From: an uncultured Clostridia bacterium
Lineage (GTDB): Bacteria > Bacillota > Clostridia > Christensenellales > Aristaeellaceae
Assembly (NCBI GenBank): GCA_944333055.1
Contig: CALVKT010000039.1
Coordinates: 1-47,982, forward strand
Direction: 5' to 3'
DNA: 47,982 bases
Part shown: positions 31,872 to 40,542 of the stretch, piece by piece
How positions within the stretch are numbered: the first letter of the stretch is position 1
Layout of the letters: each line of letters opens with the position of its first letter
Made by a program: the position numbers and the translations under genes
The notes under the pieces: generated by a model
Told to the model about the DNA's origin: nothing
Databases searched by the model: none
What the model saw: the letters and a program-made list of their open reading frames with translations, nothing else

Positions 31872-32335
31872 TGAGCATGGAGAGGGCGCGGGCACATCTG
31901 GCCCGCTACGGCCTTGAGGGCCGAATCCGCACGCTGCCCGTCTCCAGCGCGACGGTCGCGCTGGCGGCGCAGGCGCTTGACTGCCAGGAGGCGCGCATCG
32001 CCAAGACGCTCTCCTTTGTCAGCGGCGAGGGCGCGCTGCTGGTGCTGGCCGCGGGCGACGCGCGCATCGACAACGCGAAATTCAAGCGCCGCTTCGGCAT
32101 GAAGGCGCGCATGCTCCCGGCGGACCGGGTGGAGGCGCTCATCGGCCACGGCGTGGGCGGCGTCTGCCCGTTCGGCGTGAACGCGGGCGTCCCCGTGTAT
32201 CTGGATGAATCGCTGCGCCGCTTTGACTGCGTCTATCCCGCCGCGGGCACGGCCGCCAGCGCCGTCGGCCTGACGCTTGAGGAGCTGGAAAAGGCGAGCG
32301 AGAGCGCCGGCTGGGTCGACGTGTGCCGCTATTGA
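31871..32335 (+). CDS. YbaK/EbsC family aminoacyl-tRNA deacylase-like protein
   Basis: A 154-residue protein of the YbaK/ProX superfamily, which clears misacylated tRNA (for example Cys-tRNA-Pro). Features are AAQALDCQEARIAKTLSFV with the conserved lysine, LVLAAGDARIDNAKFK and the GVGGVCPFGVNAGVPVYLD stretch with conserved Gly/Pro. The start overlaps the deoD stop by one base. Which tRNA it edits cannot be told. Confidence 0.88.
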   Translation: MSMERARAHLARYGLEGRIRTLPVSSATVALAAQALDCQEARIAKTLSFVSGEGALLVLAAGDARIDNAKFKRRFGMKARMLPADRVEALIGHGVGGVCPFGVNAGVPVYLDESLRRFDCVYPAAGTAASAVGLTLEELEKASESAGWVDVCRY

Positions 32336-32356
32336 CGGCAGAAAGAGGGAACGATC

Positions 32357-33172
32357 ATGCTCGACAGAATCTTCATCTCCTCGGACATCGAGGGCACCTG
32401 CGGCATCTGCCACTGGGACGAGACGATCCTGGGCAAGGCCGACTACGCGCCTTTCCGCAGCCAGATGACCGCCGAGGTGCGCGCGGCCTGCGAGGGCGCG
32501 CGCGCCGGCGGCTGCGACGGCATCCTCATCAAGGACGCGCACGACAGCGCGCGCAACCTGCTGCCCGCCGAGCTGCCGGAAGGCATCCAGATCTTCCGCG
32601 GCTGGGGCAGCGACATCCACTCGATGATGTCCGGCATCGACGCCAGCTTCGCCGGCGCGATGTTCACCGGCTATCATTCCTCCTCCAACACGGACGCCAG
32701 CCCGCTGGCGCACACGATGAACACGCACAACTGCTCCATCCGCATCAACGGCATGCAGGCCAGCGAGATGCTCATCAACGCGCTGGTGTGCGGCATGTAC
32801 GACGTGCCGCTGCTGATGGTCGGCGGCGACGTGGGCGTCTGCGAGCAGGCCAGGGCGCTCAACGCGCACATCTTCACCGTGCCCGTGCAGCGCGGCTGCG
32901 GCAGCGGCACGATCTCCATCCATCCCGCCGAGGCCGTGCGCCGCTACCGCGAGACGGCGGAGCAGGCCGTACGCGAGGGCATCGCGCATCCGGAGAAGTT
33001 CAAAATCGAGATGCCGCACCACTTCGACGTGGAGGTCGAGTACGTGAAGCACGCCATGGCGCGCCGCGCGAGCTTCTATCCGGGCGTGCGCAAGACGGGT
33101 CCGCGCAGCGTGGCGCTGAGCACGGACGCCTATTACGAGGTGCTGCGGTTCTTTATGTTCTGCCTGTCCTGA
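32357..33172 (+). CDS. M55 family D-aminopeptidase (DppA-like)
   Basis: A 271-residue zinc peptidase of the DppA family. The metal ligands of the family are visible in SSDIEGTCGI, KDAHDSARN and FTGYHSSS, and a later HTMNTHN and GGDVGV support it. In Bacillus the enzyme releases D-alanine from D-Ala peptides of the wall. Here it follows nucleoside and tRNA genes, which suggests general salvage. The ATG follows AAAGAGGGAAC. Confidence 0.9.
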   Translation: MLDRIFISSDIEGTCGICHWDETILGKADYAPFRSQMTAEVRAACEGARAGGCDGILIKDAHDSARNLLPAELPEGIQIFRGWGSDIHSMMSGIDASFAGAMFTGYHSSSNTDASPLAHTMNTHNCSIRINGMQASEMLINALVCGMYDVPLLMVGGDVGVCEQARALNAHIFTVPVQRGCGSGTISIHPAEAVRRYRETAEQAVREGIAHPEKFKIEMPHHFDVEVEYVKHAMARRASFYPGVRKTGPRSVALSTDAYYEVLRFFMFCLS

Positions 33173-33200
33173 GCCGCCCCGCAGCTCGCGCGCCCGACAC

Positions 33201-33366
33201 TGATTTCCGATAAAGAGATCAAATACAGCGCGAAGCGAAGAGGGGAATCTGAGGGATGAAATCCCGGTTTCAGGGCGGCGCGTCTTCTACGATCACGGCG
33301 TAAGCGGCGGGAACCGCGGCGGAGCGTAGCGACCATTGCGGTTCCGATTGGCCGTTTTCATCAAGC
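33201..33366 (+). repeat. Dispersed ~165-bp non-coding repeat, copy A
   Basis: By eye it differs from copy B (45952-46114) by about 17 substitutions and a small gap. It begins TGATTTCCGATAA, contains CGCGAAGCGAAG, then ATGAAATCCCGGTTTCA and ends GGCCGTTTTCATCAAGC. Stops occur in each frame over the full length, so it is not a gene. A strong terminator follows 30 bases later, as with copy B. Confidence 0.85.
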
Positions 33367-33395
33367 GTTCGTATGAGCAGCCACGAAGCGGAGGC

Positions 33396-33439
33396 AAAAC
33401 AAACGGGCATCGCCGTCTTTGCGATGCCCGTTTTGTTTT
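33396..33439. terminator. Bidirectional terminator between dppA and the anti-sigma gene
   Basis: AAAACAAA-CGGGCATCGC and GCGATGCCCG-TTTTGTTTT form a long stem with A-rich and T-rich flanks, suited to both strands. It ends at the stop codon of the minus-strand anti-sigma gene. Confidence 0.85.
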
Positions 33440-34487
33440 ATCCGTCGATGGCCCGGCTCTCCCTTCTCTGGCGCCGGATGCCGTGCGCCAGCAGCAGGCC
33501 GCCATACAGCAGGAGGGAGAGAAACACGATCCGCGCAAAATCGCGAACCAGCGAATACGTCGCCCAGTCGATCCCGGCGACGGCGAAGTGGCTGATCAGA
33601 TAGGCGATCGGATACAAGCCTATGCGCTCGATCCAGACGCGGCACGCCGCCCGCTTTCGGGCGGCGAACCGGAGGACGGCCAGCACCGCGCACGCCGCGA
33701 TGGCAAACAGCGCGTAATACCCCAGCGTCAGCCTCGGCAATTCCACGCCGCTTAAAACGCGCACGTCCTCTTTGATCGGGTCTTCGGCGTGGGGATCGTA
33801 TTGGGCGAGAGAGACGAGCGCCGTGCCGTCGTTGGGCACGTACACGACCCGAATGGGCTTCTCCTGCTCCGTGGCCACCACGGCCGACAGCCCGCCCCGC
33901 TCCCCGGCAAACCGCTCAGCCCAGGCGGATGTCCACGTCGAGACATCGCAGCAATAGAAATCGCCGCCGTTGGGGTCCTCATAGACCGTGCAGCGAAAAT
34001 CCTTCACCGCCTCATCGAATGTGAGCAGCAGCGCCCCGTCCTGCGTCTTTGCGAGGGTCACCCGCCCTTCGCGATACGGGAGATAGACCGGCGCATCCAG
34101 CATGGCCGCAAGCGAGACAAACAACGCCATCGCAAACAGGGCCGTCATGACCACCGTCTGCATGCGCCGGATCTTCATCTTCCGTCCGATCCTGCGCAGC
34201 GCCGCGGCGTCCGATCCCTTCCACGCCGGCTGAGGTTCCCGGATGCGCACAAGTTCCGCGCTGCACGCCGCGCAGCCCTTCAGGTGCGCCTCCACAAATT
34301 CCGCCGTGTCGTTCGACGCCATGTGCTCCGCGTACAGCGGCTGAGGTTCCCGGATGCGCGCGAGTTCCGCGCTGCACGCCGCGCAGCCCTTCAGGTGTGC
34401 CTCCACAAATTCCGCCGTGTCGCTCGACGCCATGTGCTCCGCGTACAGCGGCAGCAGGTCCCGGACGATGTTGCATTCATTGCTCAT
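33438..34487 (-). CDS. Membrane anti-sigma factor with duplicated zinc-finger (ZAS) domain
   Basis: A 349-residue anti-sigma protein. The N-terminus carries the zinc-binding anti-sigma motif HLKGCAAC (H-x3-C-x2-C) twice, in two 37-residue units that differ at only two residues. Membrane segments follow at about 108-130, 253-275, 290-310 and 320-340, with an extracytoplasmic domain of about 110 residues between the first and second. The protein should bind the partner ECF sigma and release it on an envelope signal. The duplication is almost identical at DNA level (4 differences in 111 bases), so it is recent. Only one ZAS domain is normal for this family. The start overlaps the sigma gene by 11 bases. 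Confidence 0.88.
   Translation of the reverse strand: MSNECNIVRDLLPLYAEHMASSDTAEFVEAHLKGCAACSAELARIREPQPLYAEHMASNDTAEFVEAHLKGCAACSAELVRIREPQPAWKGSDAAALRRIGRKMKIRRMQTVVMTALFAMALFVSLAAMLDAPVYLPYREGRVTLAKTQDGALLLTFDEAVKDFRCTVYEDPNGGDFYCCDVSTWTSAWAERFAGERGGLSAVVATEQEKPIRVVYVPNDGTALVSLAQYDPHAEDPIKEDVRVLSGVELPRLTLGYYALFAIAACAVLAVLRFAARKRAACRVWIERIGLYPIAYLISHFAVAGIDWATYSLVRDFARIVFLSLLLYGGLLLAHGIRRQRRESRAIDG
34230..34451 (-). repeat. Tandem 111-bp duplication of the anti-sigma zinc-finger coding sequence
   Basis: Unit 1 is 34230-34340 and unit 2 is 34341-34451, with four differences by eye. It is in frame (37 codons), so the protein stays intact and gains a second zinc finger. Confidence 0.95.
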
Positions 34488-34974
34488 CCGCGCTCTCCTC
34501 CAGTCTCGATTGAATCATTCTCCTCGCCCGGTGATACGTGACGCAGGCCCAGTTTTCCGATTTGCCAAAGAGCTCTCCGATCTGCTTGAAGCGCAGCTCC
34601 GCAAACACGCGCCACATGAAGACCTCCCTGTAGGGCTCCGGCACATGGTGCAGCGCCGCTCTGATCTGCGCCGCCTCCTCCAGCCGCATGCACCGCTCTT
34701 CGGGCGTGTGCTCCCGGGACGGGCACTGCGCCAGCTTCTCCTCATCCATCGGTACCGTCTTCCCTTTGCACGATGTGTAATAGCAGCGCTTGGCGATCTG
34801 GCACAGCCACACGCGGATGTCGCAGTCTCCGCGAAAGCGGTCGATGGCGCGCATGGCCCTGAAAAAGGTCTCGCTCGTGATCTCCTCCGCCGCCTGCGCA
34901 TCGCCCGAAAGGCCGAGGATATAGCGATACACATCGTCGAAATACGCCCGATACACGCGTTCAAACTCCGTCAA
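34477..34974 (-). CDS. ECF-type RNA polymerase sigma factor
   Basis: A sigma-70 family ECF factor. Region 2: FERVYRAYFDDVYRYILGLSGD and EEITSETFFRAMRAIDRFRG (core binding and -10 recognition); region 4: LHHVPEPYREVFMWRVFAELRFKQIGELFGKSENWACVTYHRARRM read in parts, with the helix-turn-helix at the end. A TTG start at 34974 gives 165 residues and uses the GGGAGGAAGGGA sequence as ribosome site. An ATG at 34998 without such a site is the alternative. It overlaps the anti-sigma gene, which shows coupling. Which genes it controls is unknown. Confidence 0.88.
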   Translation of the reverse strand: MTEFERVYRAYFDDVYRYILGLSGDAQAAEEITSETFFRAMRAIDRFRGDCDIRVWLCQIAKRCYYTSCKGKTVPMDEEKLAQCPSREHTPEERCMRLEEAAQIRAALHHVPEPYREVFMWRVFAELRFKQIGELFGKSENWACVTYHRARRMIQSRLEESADEQ

Positions 34975-35044
34975 GCCATCACCGTCCCTTCCTCCCATAA
35001 GACCGCGCAGGCGGAAAAATCTGACAGCGTTTTCAAAAAAAATC

Positions 35045-35082
35045 ACGCAAAAAGCCGGCCCGTGATCGCCACGGACCGGTTT
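35045..35082 (-). terminator. Terminator of the nanA-like gene
   Basis: On the minus strand CCGGTCCGTG-gcgat-CACGGGCCGG with a small mismatch, followed by CTTTTTG. Confidence 0.75.
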
Positions 35083-35084
35083 GT

Positions 35085-35975
35085 TTACAGGTTTTCCGCC
35101 ACGACGCGCTCGATGTACGCCTTCTGCGCATCGGTGAGCGCGGGGAACGGCTCGCGGCAGCCGCCCACGTCAAGCCCCTGCACCGCGAGGATGTGCTTGA
35201 TGGACGGGAAGAGCGAGCAGGAGACGAGCGCCTGCATGATGTTGTTGGCGCGCGTTTGCAGCGCCTGCGCCAGCGTGTAGTCCTTTTGCGCGTAGGCCGC
35301 CTCGATCTTCGTGAACAGCGGCAGCGTGAAGTTGAACGTGGAGCCGATGGCGCCGTCCGCGCCCAGCATGCGCGCGCCGATGTAGACCTCGTCGTAGCCG
35401 CCGTAGATCACCAGCCGGTCGTTGAGCGCCTTCATGCGCTCCATCTGGTAGAGGTTGAGGCTCGTCTGCTTGACGCCGGCGATCGTGCCGTCGGTGAGCA
35501 TGCCGCGGATGTACGGGTCGCCGATGTCGATTTCCACGCCCGTGTTGCCCGGAAAGTTGTAGAGGAAGAGCGGCAGGTCGGCGTGGCTGCGCAGCTTGAC
35601 GAAGTACGCGGCGATCTGCTTCATGCCGAACTTGTAGTAGTAGGGCGCGGTGGAGATCATCGCGTCGTACTTGAGCGTTTCGGCAGCCTTGGCGTATTCA
35701 AGCGCCTCGCCGGTGGAGACGGAGGCGACCGATGCGATGAGCTTCGTTCCCGCGCGGCCCTCGTAGTGCGCGGCGGCCATCAGGCCGTCGATGCGCTCCC
35801 TGTGGGTCAGCAGCGGGCACTCCGCGCTGCTGCCGCCGATGAGAAAGCCCGCCGCGCCCTGGGCGATCGTCCTGTCCATCAGCGCGTGCAGCGCCTTGGG
35901 GTTGAAGCGGCCCTCCGCGTCAAAGGGCGTGATGGCGGCGACGAAAAAGCCGCCCATGTTCTGCATCTTCTGCAT
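35085..35975 (-). CDS. N-acetylneuraminate lyase-like aldolase (DapA/NanA family)
   Basis: A 296-residue class I aldolase of the DHDPS/NAL family. The Schiff-base lysine is Lys 169 in GVKQTSLNLYQMER, and IYGGYDEVY and GADGAIGSTFN match the N-acetylneuraminate lyase branch better than dihydrodipicolinate synthase. The substrate loop reads IGGSSAECP where NAL usually has GGSTGE. The tyrosine is in LYNFPGNTGV. It would split sialic acid into ManNAc and pyruvate; a related keto-acid sugar is possible. It stands alone with its own terminator. No nanE or nanK is in the window. The start has GAGAGGAAA upstream. Confidence 0.85.
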   Translation of the reverse strand: MQKMQNMGGFFVAAITPFDAEGRFNPKALHALMDRTIAQGAAGFLIGGSSAECPLLTHRERIDGLMAAAHYEGRAGTKLIASVASVSTGEALEYAKAAETLKYDAMISTAPYYYKFGMKQIAAYFVKLRSHADLPLFLYNFPGNTGVEIDIGDPYIRGMLTDGTIAGVKQTSLNLYQMERMKALNDRLVIYGGYDEVYIGARMLGADGAIGSTFNFTLPLFTKIEAAYAQKDYTLAQALQTRANNIMQALVSCSLFPSIKHILAVQGLDVGGCREPFPALTDAQKAYIERVVAENL

Positions 35976-36003
35976 GGCTTTCCTCTCCTTGTCCGTTCGT
36001 GTC

Positions 36004-36032
36004 GTATGCCGTTTGCATATCCGCCTTGTCAA
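36004..36032 (-). promoter_or_regulatory. Possible promoter of the nanA-like gene
   Basis: On the minus strand TTGACA (36032-36027) with a poor -10 match (GCATAC, 36009-36004) after 17 bases. The inverted repeat TATGC-cgttt-GCATA (36005-36019) overlaps the spacer and -10, a possible operator. Confidence 0.4.
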
Positions 36033-36080
36033 TTCAACCCGCTTCGCTGCGGTTTCAAGCCCTTGCGCCGCGCATGAGCG

Positions 36081-36653
36081 TCAGATCCGCTCGACCCGCC
36101 CGTGCGTGACGAGATAGCGCTCCGACGCGATGGCCAGCAGCGGGCCGTCGGCCTTCGCGTCGTCGGTGTACATGGCGCGCACCTCAAACTCGCCAAAGAG
36201 CGCCCGGATGCGCGCGATCTTCTCCGCGCCCTTGCAGTTCTTGCCCACCAGCTCGCCGCTGCGCATGTCGCAGCGCGTGCCGATGAGCGTGCCCACGCCC
36301 AGGATATCCGCCGCGTGGCGCAGCTCAAACTCCGGCGAGGCCGAGGCGATGACGATGGGCAGGTCACGCGGGGTGTCGTAAAACCACGCGCCCAGCTTCG
36401 CGCGCGCGCCCTCGCTCCGCCAGAACGCGGCGGCCTCGGCCTGCAAGTCGATGCGGCGGCTCATCGCGCCAAAGAGCGCGCTCTTAAAGCGCGTCAGGCT
36501 GGAGCGGCCCGCCGCCAGCGCCAGCGCCGCGCCCGCCACGCGCGGCAGGCAGCGCAGCAGCCCCGGATGGCGGCGCAGGCAGAAGCGCACGTAGTCCACC
36601 GTGGAATCGCCGTCGTAGATGGTGCCGTCAAAGTCGTATACGTCGATGCGCAT
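36081..36653 (-). CDS. HAD-IB family phosphatase
   Basis: A 190-residue SerB-like HAD enzyme. Motif I is VYDFDGTIYDGDSTVDY, motif II VIASASPEFELR, motif III/IV GKNCKGAEKIARI and MYTDDAKADGPLL. A small helical cap lies between residues 20 and 90 with a run of basic and Ala residues (RVAGAALALAAGRSS). It may act on phosphoserine or another small phosphate ester or on membrane lipids; the sequence does not decide. It precedes the nanA-like gene on the same strand, with about 100 bases between. Confidence 0.82.
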   Translation of the reverse strand: MRIDVYDFDGTIYDGDSTVDYVRFCLRRHPGLLRCLPRVAGAALALAAGRSSLTRFKSALFGAMSRRIDLQAEAAAFWRSEGARAKLGAWFYDTPRDLPIVIASASPEFELRHAADILGVGTLIGTRCDMRSGELVGKNCKGAEKIARIRALFGEFEVRAMYTDDAKADGPLLAIASERYLVTHGRVERI

Positions 36654-36707
36654 GGGCTCTCTCCGTTCTTCCTGGAATGCCCTCAGTATACCATCGCGCG
36701 CCCCGGT

Positions 36708-37895
36708 TTACAAGACCTTGACGTGCACCGCCGCGCGCACGGGCCGGCCTTCGTAATCCTGCGCCCAGTTCTGCGCCTCCCAGTCCGCGATCGTCAGATG
36801 GCGGCGGATCGCCAGGCGGCCAAAGCCCACCGCGTCGCAGGAGGCCGCGCGCAGCTTGAGCAGCACGTCCACGCACGCGCGCTCGATCTGCGCGGCGATG
36901 TCGGCCTGCGCGTTTTCCCGCACGCCCGCCACGTGCGTCAGGTTCATGTGCACGCGCACGCCGAGCGCGCCGTCCGCCTCCAGGGTCCGCTTCACGCGCG
37001 TGGGCAGGCTGACCGCATACTGCGCGTTGCCGATGAACGCCGAGCGCCGCTGCGCCCGGCCCATCATCAGGCAGAGAATCCCCGTCTCCTCGCCGGTGAG
37101 CGTGCCGGTCATGCGCGCGCCGGAGAAGAGCGCCGTGCCCAGGTATTCGTTTTCGGCAGGCGACGTGCGCGGCAGGTGTCCGGGCAGGCGGTCCAGATCC
37201 GCCGCGCCGGAGAGCAGCAGCGTGCTGTCAAACGCGTTGCCCGCGGCGTACACCGCCGTCGCGTCGGTCACGCTCGATTCCATCGCGCTGATCACGGCGG
37301 CGAGCTGCGCGTCGGGCGGAATCGTGTCGATCTGGGAGAAGTGATCAAAGAGCACTTCCAGGTACTTGGACAGGCGCACGCCCAGAATCGCGCGCTGGCG
37401 GCGGATGAAGTCGCCCGCGTCGTCCGGCGTCACCACGACGATCGCCTCGCCGTTGGCGCGGTACATGGCGTAGATCTCCTTGAGGATGGAGAGCGTGGCG
37501 TCCGTCTCTGCCAGCGTGCGGCTGATCACGATCTCCTGAAGCTGGGAGAGGTTCACCGTGCGCGGCGTGGTGGCGGAGAGCAGGCTCAGCGCGCGCAGGC
37601 AGCTTGGCGCGGTCGCGCTCAGGACGATGTAGCCCGGCTCCGGCGTCTCCAGCGTGCGCGCGGCGGGCTGCGCCTGCTCGCCGTCCTCCTGCGGCGCGGT
37701 CTCGTCCGACGCGCCGCCCACGGCCTCCTGCGTGCCGGAGAGCGCCTTGACCGTGACGGTCAGGTTCCCGTTCTCGGCGGGATCGACCGCCATGGCGAGC
37801 ACGAACAGGCAGCTCTCGATCTCCTGCCCGCCGCCGCAGCCGCCCAGCAGCGTCAGGCAGGCGAGCAGCGCGGCGAAAAGCGCAATGCGTCTCAT
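36708..37895 (-). CDS. gerAC: Spore germination lipoprotein GerAC family (Ger(x)C)
   Basis: A 395-residue lipoprotein, third subunit of a GerA-type germinant receptor. The signal peptide has the lipobox LLGGC (Cys near residue 20). The Ger(x)C signatures are CLFVLAMAVDP near the N-terminus, then VNLSQLQEIVISRTLAE and a conserved C-terminal domain with GALGVRVHMNLTHV and EAQNWAQDYEGRP. An Ala/Glu/Pro-rich insert of about 30 residues occurs near residue 60-90 (ASDETAPQEDGEQAQPAA). It overlaps gerAB by four bases. Confidence 0.88.
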   Translation of the reverse strand: MRRIALFAALLACLTLLGGCGGGQEIESCLFVLAMAVDPAENGNLTVTVKALSGTQEAVGGASDETAPQEDGEQAQPAARTLETPEPGYIVLSATAPSCLRALSLLSATTPRTVNLSQLQEIVISRTLAETDATLSILKEIYAMYRANGEAIVVVTPDDAGDFIRRQRAILGVRLSKYLEVLFDHFSQIDTIPPDAQLAAVISAMESSVTDATAVYAAGNAFDSTLLLSGAADLDRLPGHLPRTSPAENEYLGTALFSGARMTGTLTGEETGILCLMMGRAQRRSAFIGNAQYAVSLPTRVKRTLEADGALGVRVHMNLTHVAGVRENAQADIAAQIERACVDVLLKLRAASCDAVGFGRLAIRRHLTIADWEAQNWAQDYEGRPVRAAVHVKVL

Positions 37896-38971
37896 GGCGC
37901 GCGATCCCCCAATCTCCCATGGCACAGCGCCAGCACAAGCGCCGGCGCAAAGAGCAGCGGCGCGGCATACAGCGCCCAGACGAAGCCGTTGACCGTCATC
38001 GCCGAGAGCGCGGCGGCCAGCAGCAGCACGAGCGCGGCCAGACCGGCGCGATGCCGTCCCGCTGCGGGCAGCGCGCGCACGATCGCCTGCTCCGCCGCCG
38101 AGAGCGTGGCGGCGGCCAGCAGTTCCGTCGCCGTGAGCTCCAAAACCGTGAGCAGCGTCTGCGTGACCCCCTCGTGCGCCTGCGTGTCTGCGACGATGTG
38201 CAGCCGCACGCCCCACTCGCCGCTCGCCTCGATGGCCTCGTACGTGATGCACACGCTCGCCGCGAAGAGCAGGAGCACGCCCACGGCCGCGCCCGCGAGC
38301 ACGCGCACGACGAAGAAGCCCGCGCCCGGCACGGGGCAGGCCCGCGCGGCCTCGCCCGCCTCGCGCAGCTCCGGCGGGGGCAGCATGAGCAGCAGCGCCG
38401 GGGCCGACGCGCCCAGCATGCACGCACAGGCCGCCAGTAGCGGCCTGCCGCCCGTGCCCAGCAGGGGAAACAGGCCCTCGATCCGCGCCTCCCGCTGGGT
38501 GAGCGCCGCCAGCCCCAGCAGCAGCGGCATCATCCAGCGCAGCGAGAAGCAGAGCCTGCCCACGCCGGCGCCGCCAAAGCACGCGCACAGCGCGCACGCC
38601 GCCAGCGCATACGCCGCAATCCACGCCGCGCGCGCCTGCACGAGCAGCGTCTCCCCGGCCAGATTCACCAGCGAGGCGAGCGCAAACACGGCGCACAGCA
38701 GCAGCGTCGCGCCCAGCAGCAGGAAGAGCGCGCGCGAGAGCGGGCCGTCCCGCCGGGGCGCGGCGCACGCGCGGCGGCCGCACAGGGCGACGAGCGCCGC
38801 GGCGGGCAGCGCGCAGAGCGAGGCGATCCACGCGCCGTTGAGCGCGAGGGGCATGGCCGCGCCCGTGCCCAGCAGAAAGACCTGCGCGCCGGTGCACAGC
38901 CCGGCGGTGCAGGCGCGCACGCGCCAGCTCGCGCGCACGCGGTTTTCAATCGTCCTTTGATCTTCTGGCAA
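37892..38971 (-). CDS. gerAB: Spore germination permease-like protein GerAB
   Basis: A 359-residue polytopic protein with about ten membrane segments, second subunit of the GerA receptor. The APC-type permease fold binds the germinant in relatives. Identity is weak in single motifs but firm by position between gerAA and gerAC; SGEWGVRLHIVADTQAHEGVTQ and RIEGLFPLLGTG match the family. The start overlaps gerAA by 26 bases. Confidence 0.82.
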   Translation of the reverse strand: MPEDQRTIENRVRASWRVRACTAGLCTGAQVFLLGTGAAMPLALNGAWIASLCALPAAALVALCGRRACAAPRRDGPLSRALFLLLGATLLLCAVFALASLVNLAGETLLVQARAAWIAAYALAACALCACFGGAGVGRLCFSLRWMMPLLLGLAALTQREARIEGLFPLLGTGGRPLLAACACMLGASAPALLLMLPPPELREAGEAARACPVPGAGFFVVRVLAGAAVGVLLLFAASVCITYEAIEASGEWGVRLHIVADTQAHEGVTQTLLTVLELTATELLAAATLSAAEQAIVRALPAAGRHRAGLAALVLLLAAALSAMTVNGFVWALYAAPLLFAPALVLALCHGRLGDRAP

Positions 38972-40415
38972 AGAAAGCCCTCGCTTTCTGATATCGCATC
39001 GGCAGGCGCAGCAGGAAATCGCGGTTGGCGCGGCGCGGCGGGGTGAGCGGCGCGCACAGCGGCGACCCGGTGGACTGCATGGCGCACATCGCGCACAGCA
39101 GCGCGATGAGCAGCAGGCTCATGGCGTAGAGCCCGCCCAGCGCGCCCGCCGTCAGGAACAGGAGCTGCACGATCTTGAGCCCGATGCTCAGCGCGTAGCT
39201 GGGCACGCAGAAGCCGCCCAGCCCGCTGGCCGCCACCACGATGAGCAGCAGCGGCGAGACGATGTCCGCGCTCACCGCGCTCTGCCCCAGGATGAGGCCG
39301 GAGACGATGCCCAGCGCGTTGCCCATTGCGCCCGGCGCGCGCAGCCCCGCCTCGTTGATCAGGTCGAAGGCGAGCGTCATGAGCAGCGCCTCCAGGTACA
39401 CGGGAATCGGCACGCGGGAGCTCGTCTCATACACGGAGGTCAGCAGCATGGGCGAGAGCAGCTCCTGATGAAAGCGCAGCACCGCCAGACTCAGCCCCGG
39501 CAGAAACACGTGGATGAGCATGCCGATGAGCCGGATGACGCGCAGATACGTGCTGTACTGCCAGCGCATGGACGCGTCGTCCGACGTGTGCAGGTGATGA
39601 AAGATCGTCGCCGGCGCGCCGATGGCCGCGGGCGAGCCCTCCGTGAGCACGACGACCTGCCCCTCCGCCAGAAACGACGCCGCCCGGTCGGGCCGCTCGG
39701 TGCGGATGGCCGAGGGAATCAGCGAGAGCGGGCTGTCCTCGATGAGCTGCTCCACCTCGCCGCTGGTGAGCGCAAAGTCATAATCGCAGCTTTCAATGCG
39801 CGCACGCAGCTTTTCCACCATCGCCTCCTGCGCCGTGCCGCGCAGATACAGCAGCGCGCAGCGCGTCTTCATCTTGCCGCCCGCGCTGACGAACTGCGTC
39901 ACGAGCTCTTCGCGCTGCACGATGCGCCGCAGCAGCGTGATGTTCGTGCGCAGCGACTCGGAAAAGCTCTCGTGCGGGCCGAGCACCACGTGCTCGACCT
40001 CCGGCTTGCCGATGGTGCGCTTGTCGTAGCCGCGCACGTCCATCACCACGGCCTGCGCACAGCCCTCGCACAGCAGCGCGCACTGCCCGCCCAGCACGTC
40101 GGAGAGGATCTCGTCCACGTTGTCCTTGCGCTTGGCGGCGATCACGGAGACGGCGTTCTCCATCAGGAACGCCGCCCGCGCCGCGCCGGCCACGTCCGCA
40201 CCGGCGCTTCGCGGCAGGTCCATGCAGGGCTTGAGGATGTTCTCATCGATGCGCTGGCTGTTGACCATGCCGTCGATGGCCACCACCGCCGAGGCAAACG
40301 CCCCGCTCTGAAACCGGCGTATGAGCACATCCGCGTTTTGCGGCACATGAAGCCGCGCGCTCAGCACGGCCAGATTGCGCGCCAGCGACGGCGTCAGCGT
40401 GACGGCGTCCTCCAT
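38946..40415 (-). CDS. gerAA: Spore germination protein GerAA
   Basis: A 489-residue GerABKA-family subunit. An N-terminal soluble domain of about 240 residues (VVAIDGMVNSQRIDENILKP, AVVMDVRGYDKRTIGKPEVEHVVLGPHESFSE read in parts, then NITLLRRIV) is followed by five membrane segments. The membrane part has SIRTERPDRAASFLAEGQ-like sequence, PVYLEALLMTLAFDLINEAGLR and GQSAVSADIVSPLLLIVVA. The family's RxxRTPE-like segment is here IRTERPD. The gene is the first of gerAA-AB-AC, which should respond to nutrient germinants. The ATG at 40415 follows GAGGGGAGGGG. Confidence 0.92.
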   Translation of the reverse strand: MEDAVTLTPSLARNLAVLSARLHVPQNADVLIRRFQSGAFASAVVAIDGMVNSQRIDENILKPCMDLPRSAGADVAGAARAAFLMENAVSVIAAKRKDNVDEILSDVLGGQCALLCEGCAQAVVMDVRGYDKRTIGKPEVEHVVLGPHESFSESLRTNITLLRRIVQREELVTQFVSAGGKMKTRCALLYLRGTAQEAMVEKLRARIESCDYDFALTSGEVEQLIEDSPLSLIPSAIRTERPDRAASFLAEGQVVVLTEGSPAAIGAPATIFHHLHTSDDASMRWQYSTYLRVIRLIGMLIHVFLPGLSLAVLRFHQELLSPMLLTSVYETSSRVPIPVYLEALLMTLAFDLINEAGLRAPGAMGNALGIVSGLILGQSAVSADIVSPLLLIVVAASGLGGFCVPSYALSIGLKIVQLLFLTAGALGGLYAMSLLLIALLCAMCAMQSTGSPLCAPLTPPRRANRDFLLRLPMRYQKARAFFARRSKDD

Positions 40416-40542
40416 CCATGCCCCTCCCCTCGGCGTTCTGCCGCTATTGTCCCGGCGCGCAGAAAAATTATACATGTTTCAGGGCCTGCAAAGAAACGCG
40501 CAAAAAAATGTGCGAAAAAGCGAATTGGTCTGACGTCTTCGT

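Noticed and set aside
35085-35975. Dihydrodipicolinate synthase (lysine pathway) for the NanA-like gene
   Set aside because: The segment around the Schiff-base lysine and the GADGAIGST motif match the N-acetylneuraminate lyase branch better, and no lysine genes are nearby.
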